A DNA stretch of 64,000 bases. Origin: Pseudomonadota bacterium (GTDB taxonomy: Bacteria; Pseudomonadota; Gammaproteobacteria; Steroidobacterales; Steroidobacteraceae). The stretch covers positions 1-64,000 of the forward strand of contig JAEWAF010000089.1 of assembly GCA_023391815.1 (NCBI GenBank), read 5' to 3'. The stretch's first letter is position 1. Every line of letters starts with the position of its first letter. The position numbers and the translations under genes are program-made. Below the pieces are notes generated by a model, which searched no databases, was not told the DNA's origin, and saw only the letters and a list, made by a program, of their open reading frames with translations. Positions 16,160-23,514 of the stretch are shown here, one piece after another.

Positions 16160-16894
16160 ATGGCGGCGGATAAACGACCGGACAACGACCTGTTGCGGCT
16201 GCTGAGCGAGCCGGACTTCGCATTGTTCCAGCGGCGCGTCGACTGGTTCGGCGCGCACGCCGATCAGGTGCTGTACAGCCCCGGCGATTCGATCGGCACC
16301 GTGTATTTCCCTTGTGGGCCTAGCGTCGCTTCATTCCGAGTGGTTACCGAGGACGGGCGGGAAATCGAGACCGTGCTGGTCGGCAAGGAGGGGGCGGTGG
16401 GCGGCATCGTCAGTCAGGGCGACGTGCCCGCGTTCACTCGCATCGTGGTGCAGTTCGGCGGGCCGTTTCTGCGTTTGCGGGTGGAAGACTTGCATGCGAT
16501 CCAACAGCAATCGCGTTACGCCGCGCATTTGTTTGCCCGTTATGCGGACTGCCTGCTGGCGCAGATCTTCCAGTCCACCGCCTGTAACGCCGCTCATTCC
16601 ATCGAGCAGCGACTGGCGAAATGGATCATCGATGCGATGGACCGGCGCGACGATCGGGACCTGCCGTTGACTCATGCACAGCTGGCCGCGATGGTGGGCA
16701 TAGGAAGAAATTATGCGAGCCGGCTGCTACAGGTGTTTCGAGCCGCCGGCCTGATTCAGACCCGGCGCGGCGGCCTGCGAATCACGGATCTCGCGGGGCT
16801 CGAGCAGCGGGCCTGTCGCTGTCACAACGTCGTCAAACAGCATTTCCAGCGCGTGTTGTTAGGGGTCTACCCTAACGCGAGGCCGATAGCGTAA
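16160..16894 (+). CDS. Crp/Fnr family transcription regulator
   Basis: A 244-residue regulator with an N-terminal cyclic-nucleotide-binding-like beta-roll (about residues 35-150; SPGDSIGTVYFPCGPSV, KEGAVGGIVSQGD) and a C-terminal winged helix (THAQLAAMVGIGRNYASRLL). It lacks the Fnr-type N-terminal cysteine cluster and the cAMP-contact pattern of Crp, so the ligand is unknown. The subfamily resembles short Crp-like proteins often found beside sensor genes. The ATG at 16160 follows GAGGGGG. The frame is open further upstream, but that part overlaps the phytochrome remnant and is not similar to the family. The C-terminal tail CRCHNVVKQHFQRVLLG is unusual. Confidence 0.85.
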   Translation: MAADKRPDNDLLRLLSEPDFALFQRRVDWFGAHADQVLYSPGDSIGTVYFPCGPSVASFRVVTEDGREIETVLVGKEGAVGGIVSQGDVPAFTRIVVQFGGPFLRLRVEDLHAIQQQSRYAAHLFARYADCLLAQIFQSTACNAAHSIEQRLAKWIIDAMDRRDDRDLPLTHAQLAAMVGIGRNYASRLLQVFRAAGLIQTRRGGLRITDLAGLEQRACRCHNVVKQHFQRVLLGVYPNARPIA

Positions 16895-17021
16895 AAAAAA
16901 CCGGCGGTGGTCTTGGGCGATCCCGAGCGCCAGGACCAAAAGACATTTTTTTGAGATGCGCCGCGCAGGGCGGCGCGGGTCTCATGCCAGAATAGCGGTA
17001 CAAATTCCGCAATCGAGTGGC

Positions 17022-19592
17022 ATGTCGACCGAAGCCCTTTTTCCCAAGCTCCGTATCGGATCGCGGCTGGGGCCTTACCGCCTCATCGAGCTGATCGGTC
17101 GTGGCGGCATGGGAGAGGTGTATCAGGCCGAGCGCGCCGACGATCACTACCAATCGCGCGTCGCCATCAAGCTGGTGCGCGTCGATCATGACGCTTCCCG
17201 GGTCGCCTGGCGATTTCGTTCCGAGCGGCAGATTCTCGCCCAGCTGGAACATCCCAATATCGCCCGTCTGATCGACGGCGGCGCCACCGACGAGGGCGTG
17301 CCTTACCTGGTCATGGAGCTGATCGCCGGTCAGCCCATCGACGTGTATTGCGAAGAGCGCCAGCTCACGGTGGAGCAGCGAGTCCGCCTGTTCCTGCAGG
17401 TCTGCGCGGCGGTGAGTTTCGCGCATCAGCGCCTGGTCGTGCACCGGGATCTGAAGCCCGGCAACATCCTGGTCACCGCCGAAGGCACCGTGAAGCTGCT
17501 GGATTTCGGTATCGCCAAGCTGCTCGAAACGGAGCCGGCGACGACGCCTTCCGACGTGACCGCGACTCATGTGCGCGTGATGACGCTGGAATATGCGAGC
17601 CCGGAGCAGGTTCGCGGCGATCCCATCACCACCGCCAGCGATGTTTATTCGTTGGGCGTGGTGCTCTATCGACTGTTGACGGGTCGCAGCCCGTATCGCG
17701 AGGACAACGCCGCCGAGCGCGCGGTCGAGATTCTCAGCGACTCCGCGCCGAGCAAGCCGAGCACGGCTGTGAACGATACCCGCGTGCGATCAGCCTCTGG
17801 CGAGACAGCGCCGCAAGCGCAGTTCGCTCGCAAGCGAGTGCGAAGGGCATTGCAGGGCGATCTCGATAACGTGTTGCTCATGGCTTTGCGGAAGGAGCCG
17901 GAGCGCCGTTACGCGAGCGTCGACCAGTTCTCCGAAGACTTGCGCAACTACCTCGACGGCATGCCGGTGCGAGCCCGCGGCGACTCGCTGAGATATCGCG
18001 CCAGCAAGTTCATGAGCCGCCACAAGTACGCGGTGACGGCGGCAGGGTTGGCAGTGCTCGCGTTAGTGGCCGGCATCGTGACGACCACATGGCAGGCGCG
18101 AATCGCGGCCGAGCAGACGCGCATCGCTCAAGAGGAAGTCAGAAAGACACGCGCGGTCCAGTCGTTCATGACTGCGTTGTTCGAGAAGAACACTCGCCTG
18201 CAACCCGACGCGCTCAAGGCACGCAATATGCCCGTGCACGAGCTGCTGGTGGCGGCCGGCGACAAAGTCCTGCACGAGTTCAAGGACACGCCGGCGGTGC
18301 GCATGGAAGTGATGAACACCGTTGCCAAGCTGCTGATCGATATCAACGAGTTCGAGCGGGCCAGTGCGCTGTCCCGCGAGTCGGTGAAGATCGCGCGCGA
18401 GCTGCATCTGACGAACAGCGACGCTTATATCGAAGCCTTGATCGGCGTCGCGTATACCGGCCGATTGCTCGGTCGGGGTGAGGAAGCGGCGGAGTCTCGT
18501 GACGAAGCCTTGCGAGTGCTCGATGCGCGCAACGATCGAACATCGCTGCTCCGAGCTCGCGCGCTCGGCACGACGATCGCGCAGTTCTCTCCCGATCCCA
18601 AGCGGGAGATTCAACTCATGACCGCGGCGGCCGAGCTGTTCAAGACGCGCTACCCGAAGGATCCGGGTCATTTCAATTCGGTGTTCGCGCTCGGTCAGTT
18701 GTACCGGACGCAAGGCGACATGCACACCGCCGTCAAGTATTTCCAGGCCGCGAGCGAAGTGTTTCAACAATCGGGTCTGCAGGCATACAGCGATCTGGGC
18801 TCCAGCTACGCGTGGGCGGCGTTTTGCGAGATGCAGCTGGGCCGGGTCGACGACGCCTTGCGCGATTACGAGAAGGGCATCGGCCTGCTGCGCCAGCATG
18901 TCGGCGATGTTTCGATCTACACGCGCATTCATCTTGGCCTGTACGGCCAGGCACTGCACCTGGCGGGCAAGATCGAACAGGCGCATGAATATTTCGACCT
19001 GGTGCTCACGCCCGAGCAGGTTGCCCATCCGACCGCGGTCGAGTTCGATACGGCCGTGTACAAGGCGCACGGATTGTTTCAGGAAGGCCATCCCAAAGAA
19101 GCGCTGGCGGTGCTCGAGCCGTATCGCGACCATTGGCTGGAGTTCGGCCGACGCTTCGTCCCCAACGGAGTTCAGTATCTGGCTGTGCGCGCTCGCGCGC
19201 TGGCTGTGCAAGGCAAGATCGCGATGGCCAAGGCCGAGCTGTCGCACGTGACCGAGCTGCCGCAGTTCTATGGGATTCCGGCGCAGAAGTCGGATCGTTA
19301 TCTCGCGGCCTTCATCGACGTCGCGCTGGCCGACAACGATCTACCCACGGCGCGTGCGGCGTTGTCGCAGCATGGGCCGCTCGACGTTCCCGAGCAGTTC
19401 GATCTCGATTATCTGGCACTGGCGACGCAGACCGTGCGCTTGAAAGCGCGCATGGGCGATGGTCACGGCGCGCTTGAGCTGGCCGACAAGGCGCTGGCCC
19501 ATTTGGCGGAGCATGGCGGCAAGTCGAACTTCGCGTTCGTGCGACGTGATCTCCAGCAGGCGCGCGATGCAGCCGCGCGCGCTGGCCAATAA
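17022..19592 (+). CDS. Membrane Ser/Thr protein kinase with TPR-like sensor region
   Basis: An 856-residue Hanks-type kinase. The glycine loop GRGGMGEV (near residue 26), the AIKLV lysine, VVHRDLKPGNIL (near 139) and LLDFGIAKLL (near 160) are intact. The activation-segment end YASPEQVRGD and SDVYSLGVVLYRLLTG are also present, so it should be active. A transmembrane helix YAVTAAGLAVLALVAGIVTT follows at about 336-357. The remaining 490 residues are helical repeats of TPR type, presumably outside the membrane for ligand or protein sensing. The start MSTEALFPK at 17022 was chosen over an upstream in-frame codon. An inverted repeat with a GCGCCGC/GCGGCGC stem lies at 16953-16983 before it. The substrate is not known. 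Confidence 0.9.
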   Translation: MSTEALFPKLRIGSRLGPYRLIELIGRGGMGEVYQAERADDHYQSRVAIKLVRVDHDASRVAWRFRSERQILAQLEHPNIARLIDGGATDEGVPYLVMELIAGQPIDVYCEERQLTVEQRVRLFLQVCAAVSFAHQRLVVHRDLKPGNILVTAEGTVKLLDFGIAKLLETEPATTPSDVTATHVRVMTLEYASPEQVRGDPITTASDVYSLGVVLYRLLTGRSPYREDNAAERAVEILSDSAPSKPSTAVNDTRVRSASGETAPQAQFARKRVRRALQGDLDNVLLMALRKEPERRYASVDQFSEDLRNYLDGMPVRARGDSLRYRASKFMSRHKYAVTAAGLAVLALVAGIVTTTWQARIAAEQTRIAQEEVRKTRAVQSFMTALFEKNTRLQPDALKARNMPVHELLVAAGDKVLHEFKDTPAVRMEVMNTVAKLLIDINEFERASALSRESVKIARELHLTNSDAYIEALIGVAYTGRLLGRGEEAAESRDEALRVLDARNDRTSLLRARALGTTIAQFSPDPKREIQLMTAAAELFKTRYPKDPGHFNSVFALGQLYRTQGDMHTAVKYFQAASEVFQQSGLQAYSDLGSSYAWAAFCEMQLGRVDDALRDYEKGIGLLRQHVGDVSIYTRIHLGLYGQALHLAGKIEQAHEYFDLVLTPEQVAHPTAVEFDTAVYKAHGLFQEGHPKEALAVLEPYRDHWLEFGRRFVPNGVQYLAVRARALAVQGKIAMAKAELSHVTELPQFYGIPAQKSDRYLAAFIDVALADNDLPTARAALSQHGPLDVPEQFDLDYLALATQTVRLKARMGDGHGALELADKALAHLAEHGGKSNFAFVRRDLQQARDAAARAGQ

Positions 19593-19664
19593 GTAACGTC
19601 CAGGATGGCATCGGCGTCGCATTGATACTTTGCTCGTGACTCCAGTGGATGAACCGTCAACGCG

Positions 19665-20003
19665 ATGAATCAGCCTCCCGTGCTCGACCGCAACCAGTTG
19701 CTTGAAATGACCGACGGAGAGGTGGAATTCGAGCACGAGCTGCTGAGCACCTATCGAGACAGTGCGACGCTCACTCTCGAACGGCTGCGAGCGGCATTGT
19801 CGAGCGGCGAGTTGACGGAGGCCATTCGCGAGGCGCACACGTTGAAGGGCGCCAGCCTCAATGTCGGGGCGATGGCGCTTGGCGAATGTGCCGCCGCCAT
19901 CGAGAAAGCCGCACGCGGCGGCGACCTCGCTCTGGCCCGCGAGGAGGCCGGGCGGCTCGAAGCGCACGAAGCCGCGTTGTGGGCGGAGCTCGATCGGCGC
20001 TAG
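19665..20003 (+). CDS. Hpt domain phosphotransfer protein
   Basis: A 112-residue four-helix-bundle phosphotransfer protein. The phosphorylatable histidine is H58 in REAHTLKGASLNVGA, the classical Hpt motif. Free-standing Hpt proteins relay phosphate between hybrid kinases and receivers. Candidate partners in the window are the receiver-GAF-kinase at 34118 and the receiver proteins at 23146 and 39436. It lies 72 bases after the Ser/Thr kinase, and the two may be cotranscribed. Confidence 0.85.
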   Translation: MNQPPVLDRNQLLEMTDGEVEFEHELLSTYRDSATLTLERLRAALSSGELTEAIREAHTLKGASLNVGAMALGECAAAIEKAARGGDLALAREEAGRLEAHEAALWAELDRR

Positions 20004-20093
20004 GCCGTTCACCGCGCGCTCGACTTCAGAACGTTAACCGGTTCGCAAATGCGGGCTTTGCACCCGGGCAACTGCGGCCCCGCTGACGGTCGG

Positions 20094-20108
20094 TGGCACG
20101 CATCCTGC
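20094..20108 (+). promoter_or_regulatory. Sigma-54 promoter of the DUF2802 gene
   Basis: TGGCACGCATCCTGC is close to the sigma-54 consensus, with TGGCACG intact and GG and GC exactly 10 bases apart. It lies about 62 bases upstream of the DUF2802 start, which leaves a leader of about 50 nt. This ties the gene to class II flagellar regulation. Confidence 0.7.
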
Positions 20109-20170
20109 TCCTATCCTGTCGGGACCGGAGGCTCGCGCCAAAGGTTTGACGCCATCTGACGGGAGTCGCG

Positions 20171-20704
20171 ATGTTTGAAATTCTGCCCAATCCCTCGCTC
20201 GAAACGGTGTTGATCGCCGGTCGTGCGGTGTTGCTGATCGGCGCGTTTTGGGTGTTCGCGTTGGCGTTCACGCGCTGGCGTCGGGCCGACGAGCGGGATT
20301 CGCAGGCGCTGCGGGAGCAGCTGGAGCGTGCCTTCACCGAGATGCGCAGCCTGCACGAGACCGTGACGGTCATGAGCGCGCGCATCGAAGCCATGAGCGA
20401 ACGTGTCGAAACCGATGCGCGCCGTCCGCAGATGCCAGCCGTCGTCGCGCCCGCCCAGGCGCGGGGTTATGACCTGGCGCTACGCATGGCGAAGAATGGC
20501 TCGGCGGTGGAAGATCTGGTGTCGAACTGCGGCATCACGCGCCATGAAGCCGAGTTGCTCACTCGTCTGCACGCCGCGAAGTCGCAGCCGGAAGTCGCCG
20601 CCTGGCAGGCTCGCCAGCAACAGCAGGTTGCCCAGGCTCCGCAGCAGCCGCAGCCTGCGCCGACGGGTCGCAAGCGGGGTTCGTTGTTGAGCGTCGTCAG
20701 CTGA
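20171..20704 (+). CDS. DUF2802 family membrane protein
   Basis: A 177-residue protein with one N-terminal membrane helix (AGRAVLLIGAFWVFALAF, about residues 16-33). A coiled coil follows (about 38-80) and then the DUF2802 core ARGYDLALRMAKNGSAVEDL and CGITRHEAELLTRLH. The C-terminus is Gln/Pro-rich. The core resembles a small helix-turn-helix fold. In Pseudomonas the homologue sits at the end of the flhA-to-cheW cluster, and its function is not established. Here it has its own sigma-54-like promoter and its end overlaps the convergent FlhB-like gene by 8 bases. Confidence 0.85.
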   Translation: MFEILPNPSLETVLIAGRAVLLIGAFWVFALAFTRWRRADERDSQALREQLERAFTEMRSLHETVTVMSARIEAMSERVETDARRPQMPAVVAPAQARGYDLALRMAKNGSAVEDLVSNCGITRHEAELLTRLHAAKSQPEVAAWQARQQQQVAQAPQQPQPAPTGRKRGSLLSVVS

Positions 20705-21041
20705 AACGGGAATAACCAAGTGCCGGCAGTCGTGCGGTCTGCTCTTCAGGCCGCGCTGAGCTCGCCGGCGGCGGGCTCTTGCCCGCGACCGACCATGCGA
20801 AGGCGAGTACGTGCGCGACCGCGACGTACAGCTCTTTCGGAATCTCCCGGCCGATATCCAACTTAGACAGCGCGCCAGCGAGCGCCGCGTCCTCCTGCAG
20901 AGGAACGTTGTGCTCGCGAGCGGTCTCGATGATCTTTTCCGCAATCTGGCCGCCGCCCTTGGCGACGACGCGAGGCGCGCCACCGCCATTGACGTTGTAA
21001 TGGAGCGCGACCGCGATGGGTGGGCGGGGACGGTCGTTCAT
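20697..21041 (-). CDS. FlhB C-terminal-domain homologue (FhlB type)
   Basis: A 114-residue cytoplasmic protein equivalent to only the C-terminal domain of FlhB/YscU. It aligns as PPIAVALHYN (residues 6-15), GGGQIAEKIIETAREHNVPL, AGALSKLDIGREIPKELYVA and VAHVLAFAW. The autocleavage motif NPTH of real FlhB is missing, since the position preceding AVAL reads PPI. The protein could therefore compete with or replace the cleaved FlhB tail in the export switch, but cannot undergo the cleavage itself. The start at 21041 overlaps the stop of the FliK-like gene by four bases (ATGA), so the pair is coupled. Confidence 0.88.
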   Translation of the reverse strand: MNDRPRPPIAVALHYNVNGGGAPRVVAKGGGQIAEKIIETAREHNVPLQEDAALAGALSKLDIGREIPKELYVAVAHVLAFAWSVAGKSPPPASSARPEEQTARLPALGYSRFS

Positions 21042-22246
21042 GCTCGTACGTCCAATAAGCGCGCGGGCCGGGCGCCGGTGTCGCCGACGGGCATGCCGTG
21101 CAAACAAACGATTCGATCGATCTCGAGTCCGGCTTCGCGCAGGATCGCTTCTAGCTCGCCGGCTCGCGCGGACAGTGCATTCACGATCGCTGGGGATTCG
21201 GCTCGCAGTTGCACGCCGACTCGGTGGCCGGACAATGTCACTTTCGCATGCAACGCGCCGACCTGGCCAAGGTCCATCGCAGCTTCGACGCTCCACGAAT
21301 CGCCGCCGCCTTGCTGTTTGCGAGCCTCGTCGTGCTCGACACGCAGGCGGAGCATGGAAGCGCGATCATCATGGCGCACGGGCAGCTCGATCAGCATCGA
21401 TTGCAACGCTGGATCCGGCGCTGTGTTGGTGATCTGCGTGGTCGTGAGACGCGCGATCGCGCCTTCGGTCTGACGTGACAATTCATTGAGCTGCTGCTCG
21501 GCGCCTTCGATCATCGAGAAGGTCGCCGGCGCTGCATTCAGCGAGGTGAGCGGGCCGCGAGCGGTCGGCGGTGCCGCGTTCATCGCATTATTCGAATGCG
21601 CCGCGTTCGGACGCGCGCCGCTCTCACGCAGCGTGCGGCTCAATGTGAGCATCAACGCTTTCAAATCGTTCACCAGCATTTTCGGATCGGCGGCGCCGCG
21701 CGACGCATCGGCGAGATTGGCCTCCAGGAAAGTGCCGGAGCGCAGGATGGCGTTCGCGAGGTTTTTAGGGTCGCCGAGGGATTCCGCATCAGGCAATGCC
21801 TGCCAGAGCTGGGCTGCGGCTTGCGTCACGGCCTTCGGCAATTCGTCCGCGCCATGCTTTCCTTGGGCGAGCCAGGAAAGATTGGCGAGCATGAGCGCGG
21901 GACTTTCCTGTCGAGGTACGAAACGACGCATGGCATCGGCAACGACGGTAGCTTCGCCGTCCGCCGCAACCGGTGCGGAAGAGGAAAGTGTCTCGAGTGC
22001 GAGCACCGGGCTGTTACGAAGCACGCGGACATTCAGTACCTCGCCGTTCGCAGGGCCGGCGGTATTGCCGGACGCGAGACGGGCGTTGTGACGTTGACCG
22101 CCGATATCGAGCCACAGCTGACCGCTCGCAGCGTCGCGCACGGCAATAGCCTGCAGGAGCGCGCCAACGCGCCACTCCGACAGCAGGCTCGGGCTAGTGC
22201 TCCCGGCCGGGCTGGTACTGCGAAAGTCCACCAGGTCGATACGCAT
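21038..22246 (-). CDS. FliK-like hook-length control protein
   Basis: A 402-residue protein whose C-terminal part (about residues 295-395) looks like the Flg_hook domain of FliK: SWSVEAAMDLGQVGALHAKV and SGHRVGVQLRAESPAIVNAL. The N-terminal three quarters are Ala/Ser-rich and weakly conserved, as in FliK rulers. Real FliK measures the hook and switches export specificity through FlhB. Pairing with an FlhB-C-terminal homologue in the next gene supports a role in that switch. It may be an accessory copy, because the canonical fliK usually sits with fliEFGHIJ, outside this window. A sigma-28-like promoter lies at 22298-22324. Confidence 0.8.
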   Translation of the reverse strand: MRIDLVDFRSTSPAGSTSPSLLSEWRVGALLQAIAVRDAASGQLWLDIGGQRHNARLASGNTAGPANGEVLNVRVLRNSPVLALETLSSSAPVAADGEATVVADAMRRFVPRQESPALMLANLSWLAQGKHGADELPKAVTQAAAQLWQALPDAESLGDPKNLANAILRSGTFLEANLADASRGAADPKMLVNDLKALMLTLSRTLRESGARPNAAHSNNAMNAAPPTARGPLTSLNAAPATFSMIEGAEQQLNELSRQTEGAIARLTTTQITNTAPDPALQSMLIELPVRHDDRASMLRLRVEHDEARKQQGGGDSWSVEAAMDLGQVGALHAKVTLSGHRVGVQLRAESPAIVNALSARAGELEAILREAGLEIDRIVCLHGMPVGDTGARPARLLDVRA

Positions 22247-22297
22247 GAATGAGTCACTCGTGCGACGTGCAGTTGCAACGTGAACTGCTTCACCAAT

Positions 22298-22324
22298 TTA
22301 ACGGCAGGGAATCCCCGAGCTTTA
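22298..22324 (-). promoter_or_regulatory. Sigma-28 promoter of the FliK/FlhB-like pair
   Basis: Read on the minus strand, TAAA is followed by exactly 15 bases and then GCCGTTAA, which is one base from GCCGATAA. The -10 box ends about 52 bases before the FliK-like start. It is back to back with the plus-strand sigma-28 promoter at 22360. Confidence 0.7.
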
Positions 22325-22359
22325 GCCGGCCACGGTTAAGTTGTGCGACGTGGCTCACC

Positions 22360-22386
22360 TAAAGCTGCCCCCTCATATGCCGATAT
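22360..22386 (+). promoter_or_regulatory. Sigma-28 promoter of the chemotaxis operon
   Basis: TAAA (22360-22363), 15 bases, GCCGATAT (22379-22386): seven of eight -10 positions match the FliA consensus and the spacing is exact. The transcript should begin near 22393. That rules out the upstream candidate start codons of the STAS gene at 22343 and 22385. Confidence 0.8.
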
Positions 22387-22432
22387 GAATCCCGAATCTG
22401 TGAAATCAGTACTACGAGCTTTCAGCAGCGTC

Positions 22433-23149
22433 ATGAAAACAAGTAAGCGTAAACGTTCCGCCAAAGCCGCGTCGGTCACCGAGGCGTCGGGCGTGGACGT
22501 GATCAGCGCTGAAGCGCCGGTCGCTATCGAGCCCGCGCTCGAAGCTGCCGCCGAATCGGGCGCGACCTCCGTCGTCGAGTCGACGGTTGCAGTCGTCGCG
22601 AGTGACGCGGTCGCCGAAGGTTCTATCAATGAAGCCTCGGAGTTCGTCGCCGATGCTGCTACGGAGCAGGTTGCCGAGCTGGCTGCCGAAGCTCCGGTCG
22701 AACGGATTGCCGAGGGCGCCATCGAACAAACGAGCGATCTCGCTCAGGCAGTCGCTGTTGAAGCGGTCGCCGAACTCGCGGCCGAGTCCGTCGAAGCGAA
22801 CGTTGCCGAAGCAAACGCTGAGCTGGCTGCCGAAGCGGTCGCACCCGAAGCCGTCGTCGGCGAGCCCATCGTCGTGCTCGGTTCCAACTGCAGCGTCAAA
22901 GATGCCGCTGCTCTCAAGACTTCTCTATGCGCTTTCTCGAATCACGGCGACGCCGTGACTCTCGATGTGAGCGCCGTCGAACGTGTCGATACCGCGACCA
23001 TGCAGCTGCTGTGCGCCTTCGTGCGCGATCGCAGCGGTCGCAATCAGAGTGTCACCTGGCGTGGCGAATCGCAGGCTCTGCAAGATGCAGTGCGCCTGCT
23101 CGGCGTCGGTGAGTTGCTCGGCTTCGAGACAAAAGGAGTTGCCGCATGA
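22433..23149 (+). CDS. STAS domain protein heading the che operon
   Basis: About 238 residues. The first 140 are low-complexity and rich in Ala, Glu and Val (repeats like VAELAAEAPVERIAEGA), acidic and probably extended. A STAS domain fills about residues 143-235 (LDVSAVERVDTATMQLLCAF, then AVRLLGVGELLGF). STAS domains of this MlaB/SpoIIAA type bind partners or act as anti-anti-sigma-like switches, and a Ser/Thr kinase could be a partner. I chose ATG 22433 because the sigma-28 -10 box covers the earlier ATG. The stop overlaps the cheY start. STAS genes at the head of che operons are known from other proteobacteria. Confidence 0.85.
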   Translation: MKTSKRKRSAKAASVTEASGVDVISAEAPVAIEPALEAAAESGATSVVESTVAVVASDAVAEGSINEASEFVADAATEQVAELAAEAPVERIAEGAIEQTSDLAQAVAVEAVAELAAESVEANVAEANAELAAEAVAPEAVVGEPIVVLGSNCSVKDAAALKTSLCAFSNHGDAVTLDVSAVERVDTATMQLLCAFVRDRSGRNQSVTWRGESQALQDAVRLLGVGELLGFETKGVAA

Positions 23150-23508
23150 CGCGGATACTGGCCGTCGACGATTCTCCTTCGATGCGCGACATGGTGCGCA
23201 TCGCACTGACCAGTGCCGGCTTCGATGTGACTTCGGCCAGCGATGGCCAGGAAGCGCTCGACCTGGCGCGCCAATCGGGCTTCGACCTGGTGCTCTCGGA
23301 CGTCAACATGCCGGTGATGGATGGCATCCAGCTGATCCGCGCGCTGCGCGCCGAATCCGCCTATCGCCACATCCCCATTCTGATGCTGACCACCGAAGCG
23401 GGCCCGGACCGTAAAAAAGAAGGCAAGGACGCCGGGGCCACCGGCTGGATCGTGAAACCTTTCGATCCGGCGCAGCTGGTGGCGACTATGCATCGCGTGC
23501 TGAGGTAA
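23146..23508 (+). CDS. CheY-like response regulator (second copy)
   Basis: A 120-residue receiver domain with D8/D9, phosphoacceptor D52 in LVLSDVNMPVMDG, T/S at MLTTEA and K in WIVKPF. It starts at an ATGA overlap with the STAS gene and ends six bases before cheA, so it is a close partner of CheA. Compared with the CheY at 8477 it is more like the operon-type receivers that act as phosphate sinks or auxiliary regulators. Whether it reaches the flagellar switch cannot be told from sequence. Confidence 0.92.
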   Translation: MTRILAVDDSPSMRDMVRIALTSAGFDVTSASDGQEALDLARQSGFDLVLSDVNMPVMDGIQLIRALRAESAYRHIPILMLTTEAGPDRKKEGKDAGATGWIVKPFDPAQLVATMHRVLR

Positions 23509-23514
23509 ACAAGA

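Noticed and set aside
16953..16983. GC-rich hairpin after the Crp/Fnr gene as a terminator
   Set aside because: The T run precedes the stem on the plus strand and no T run follows it on either strand.
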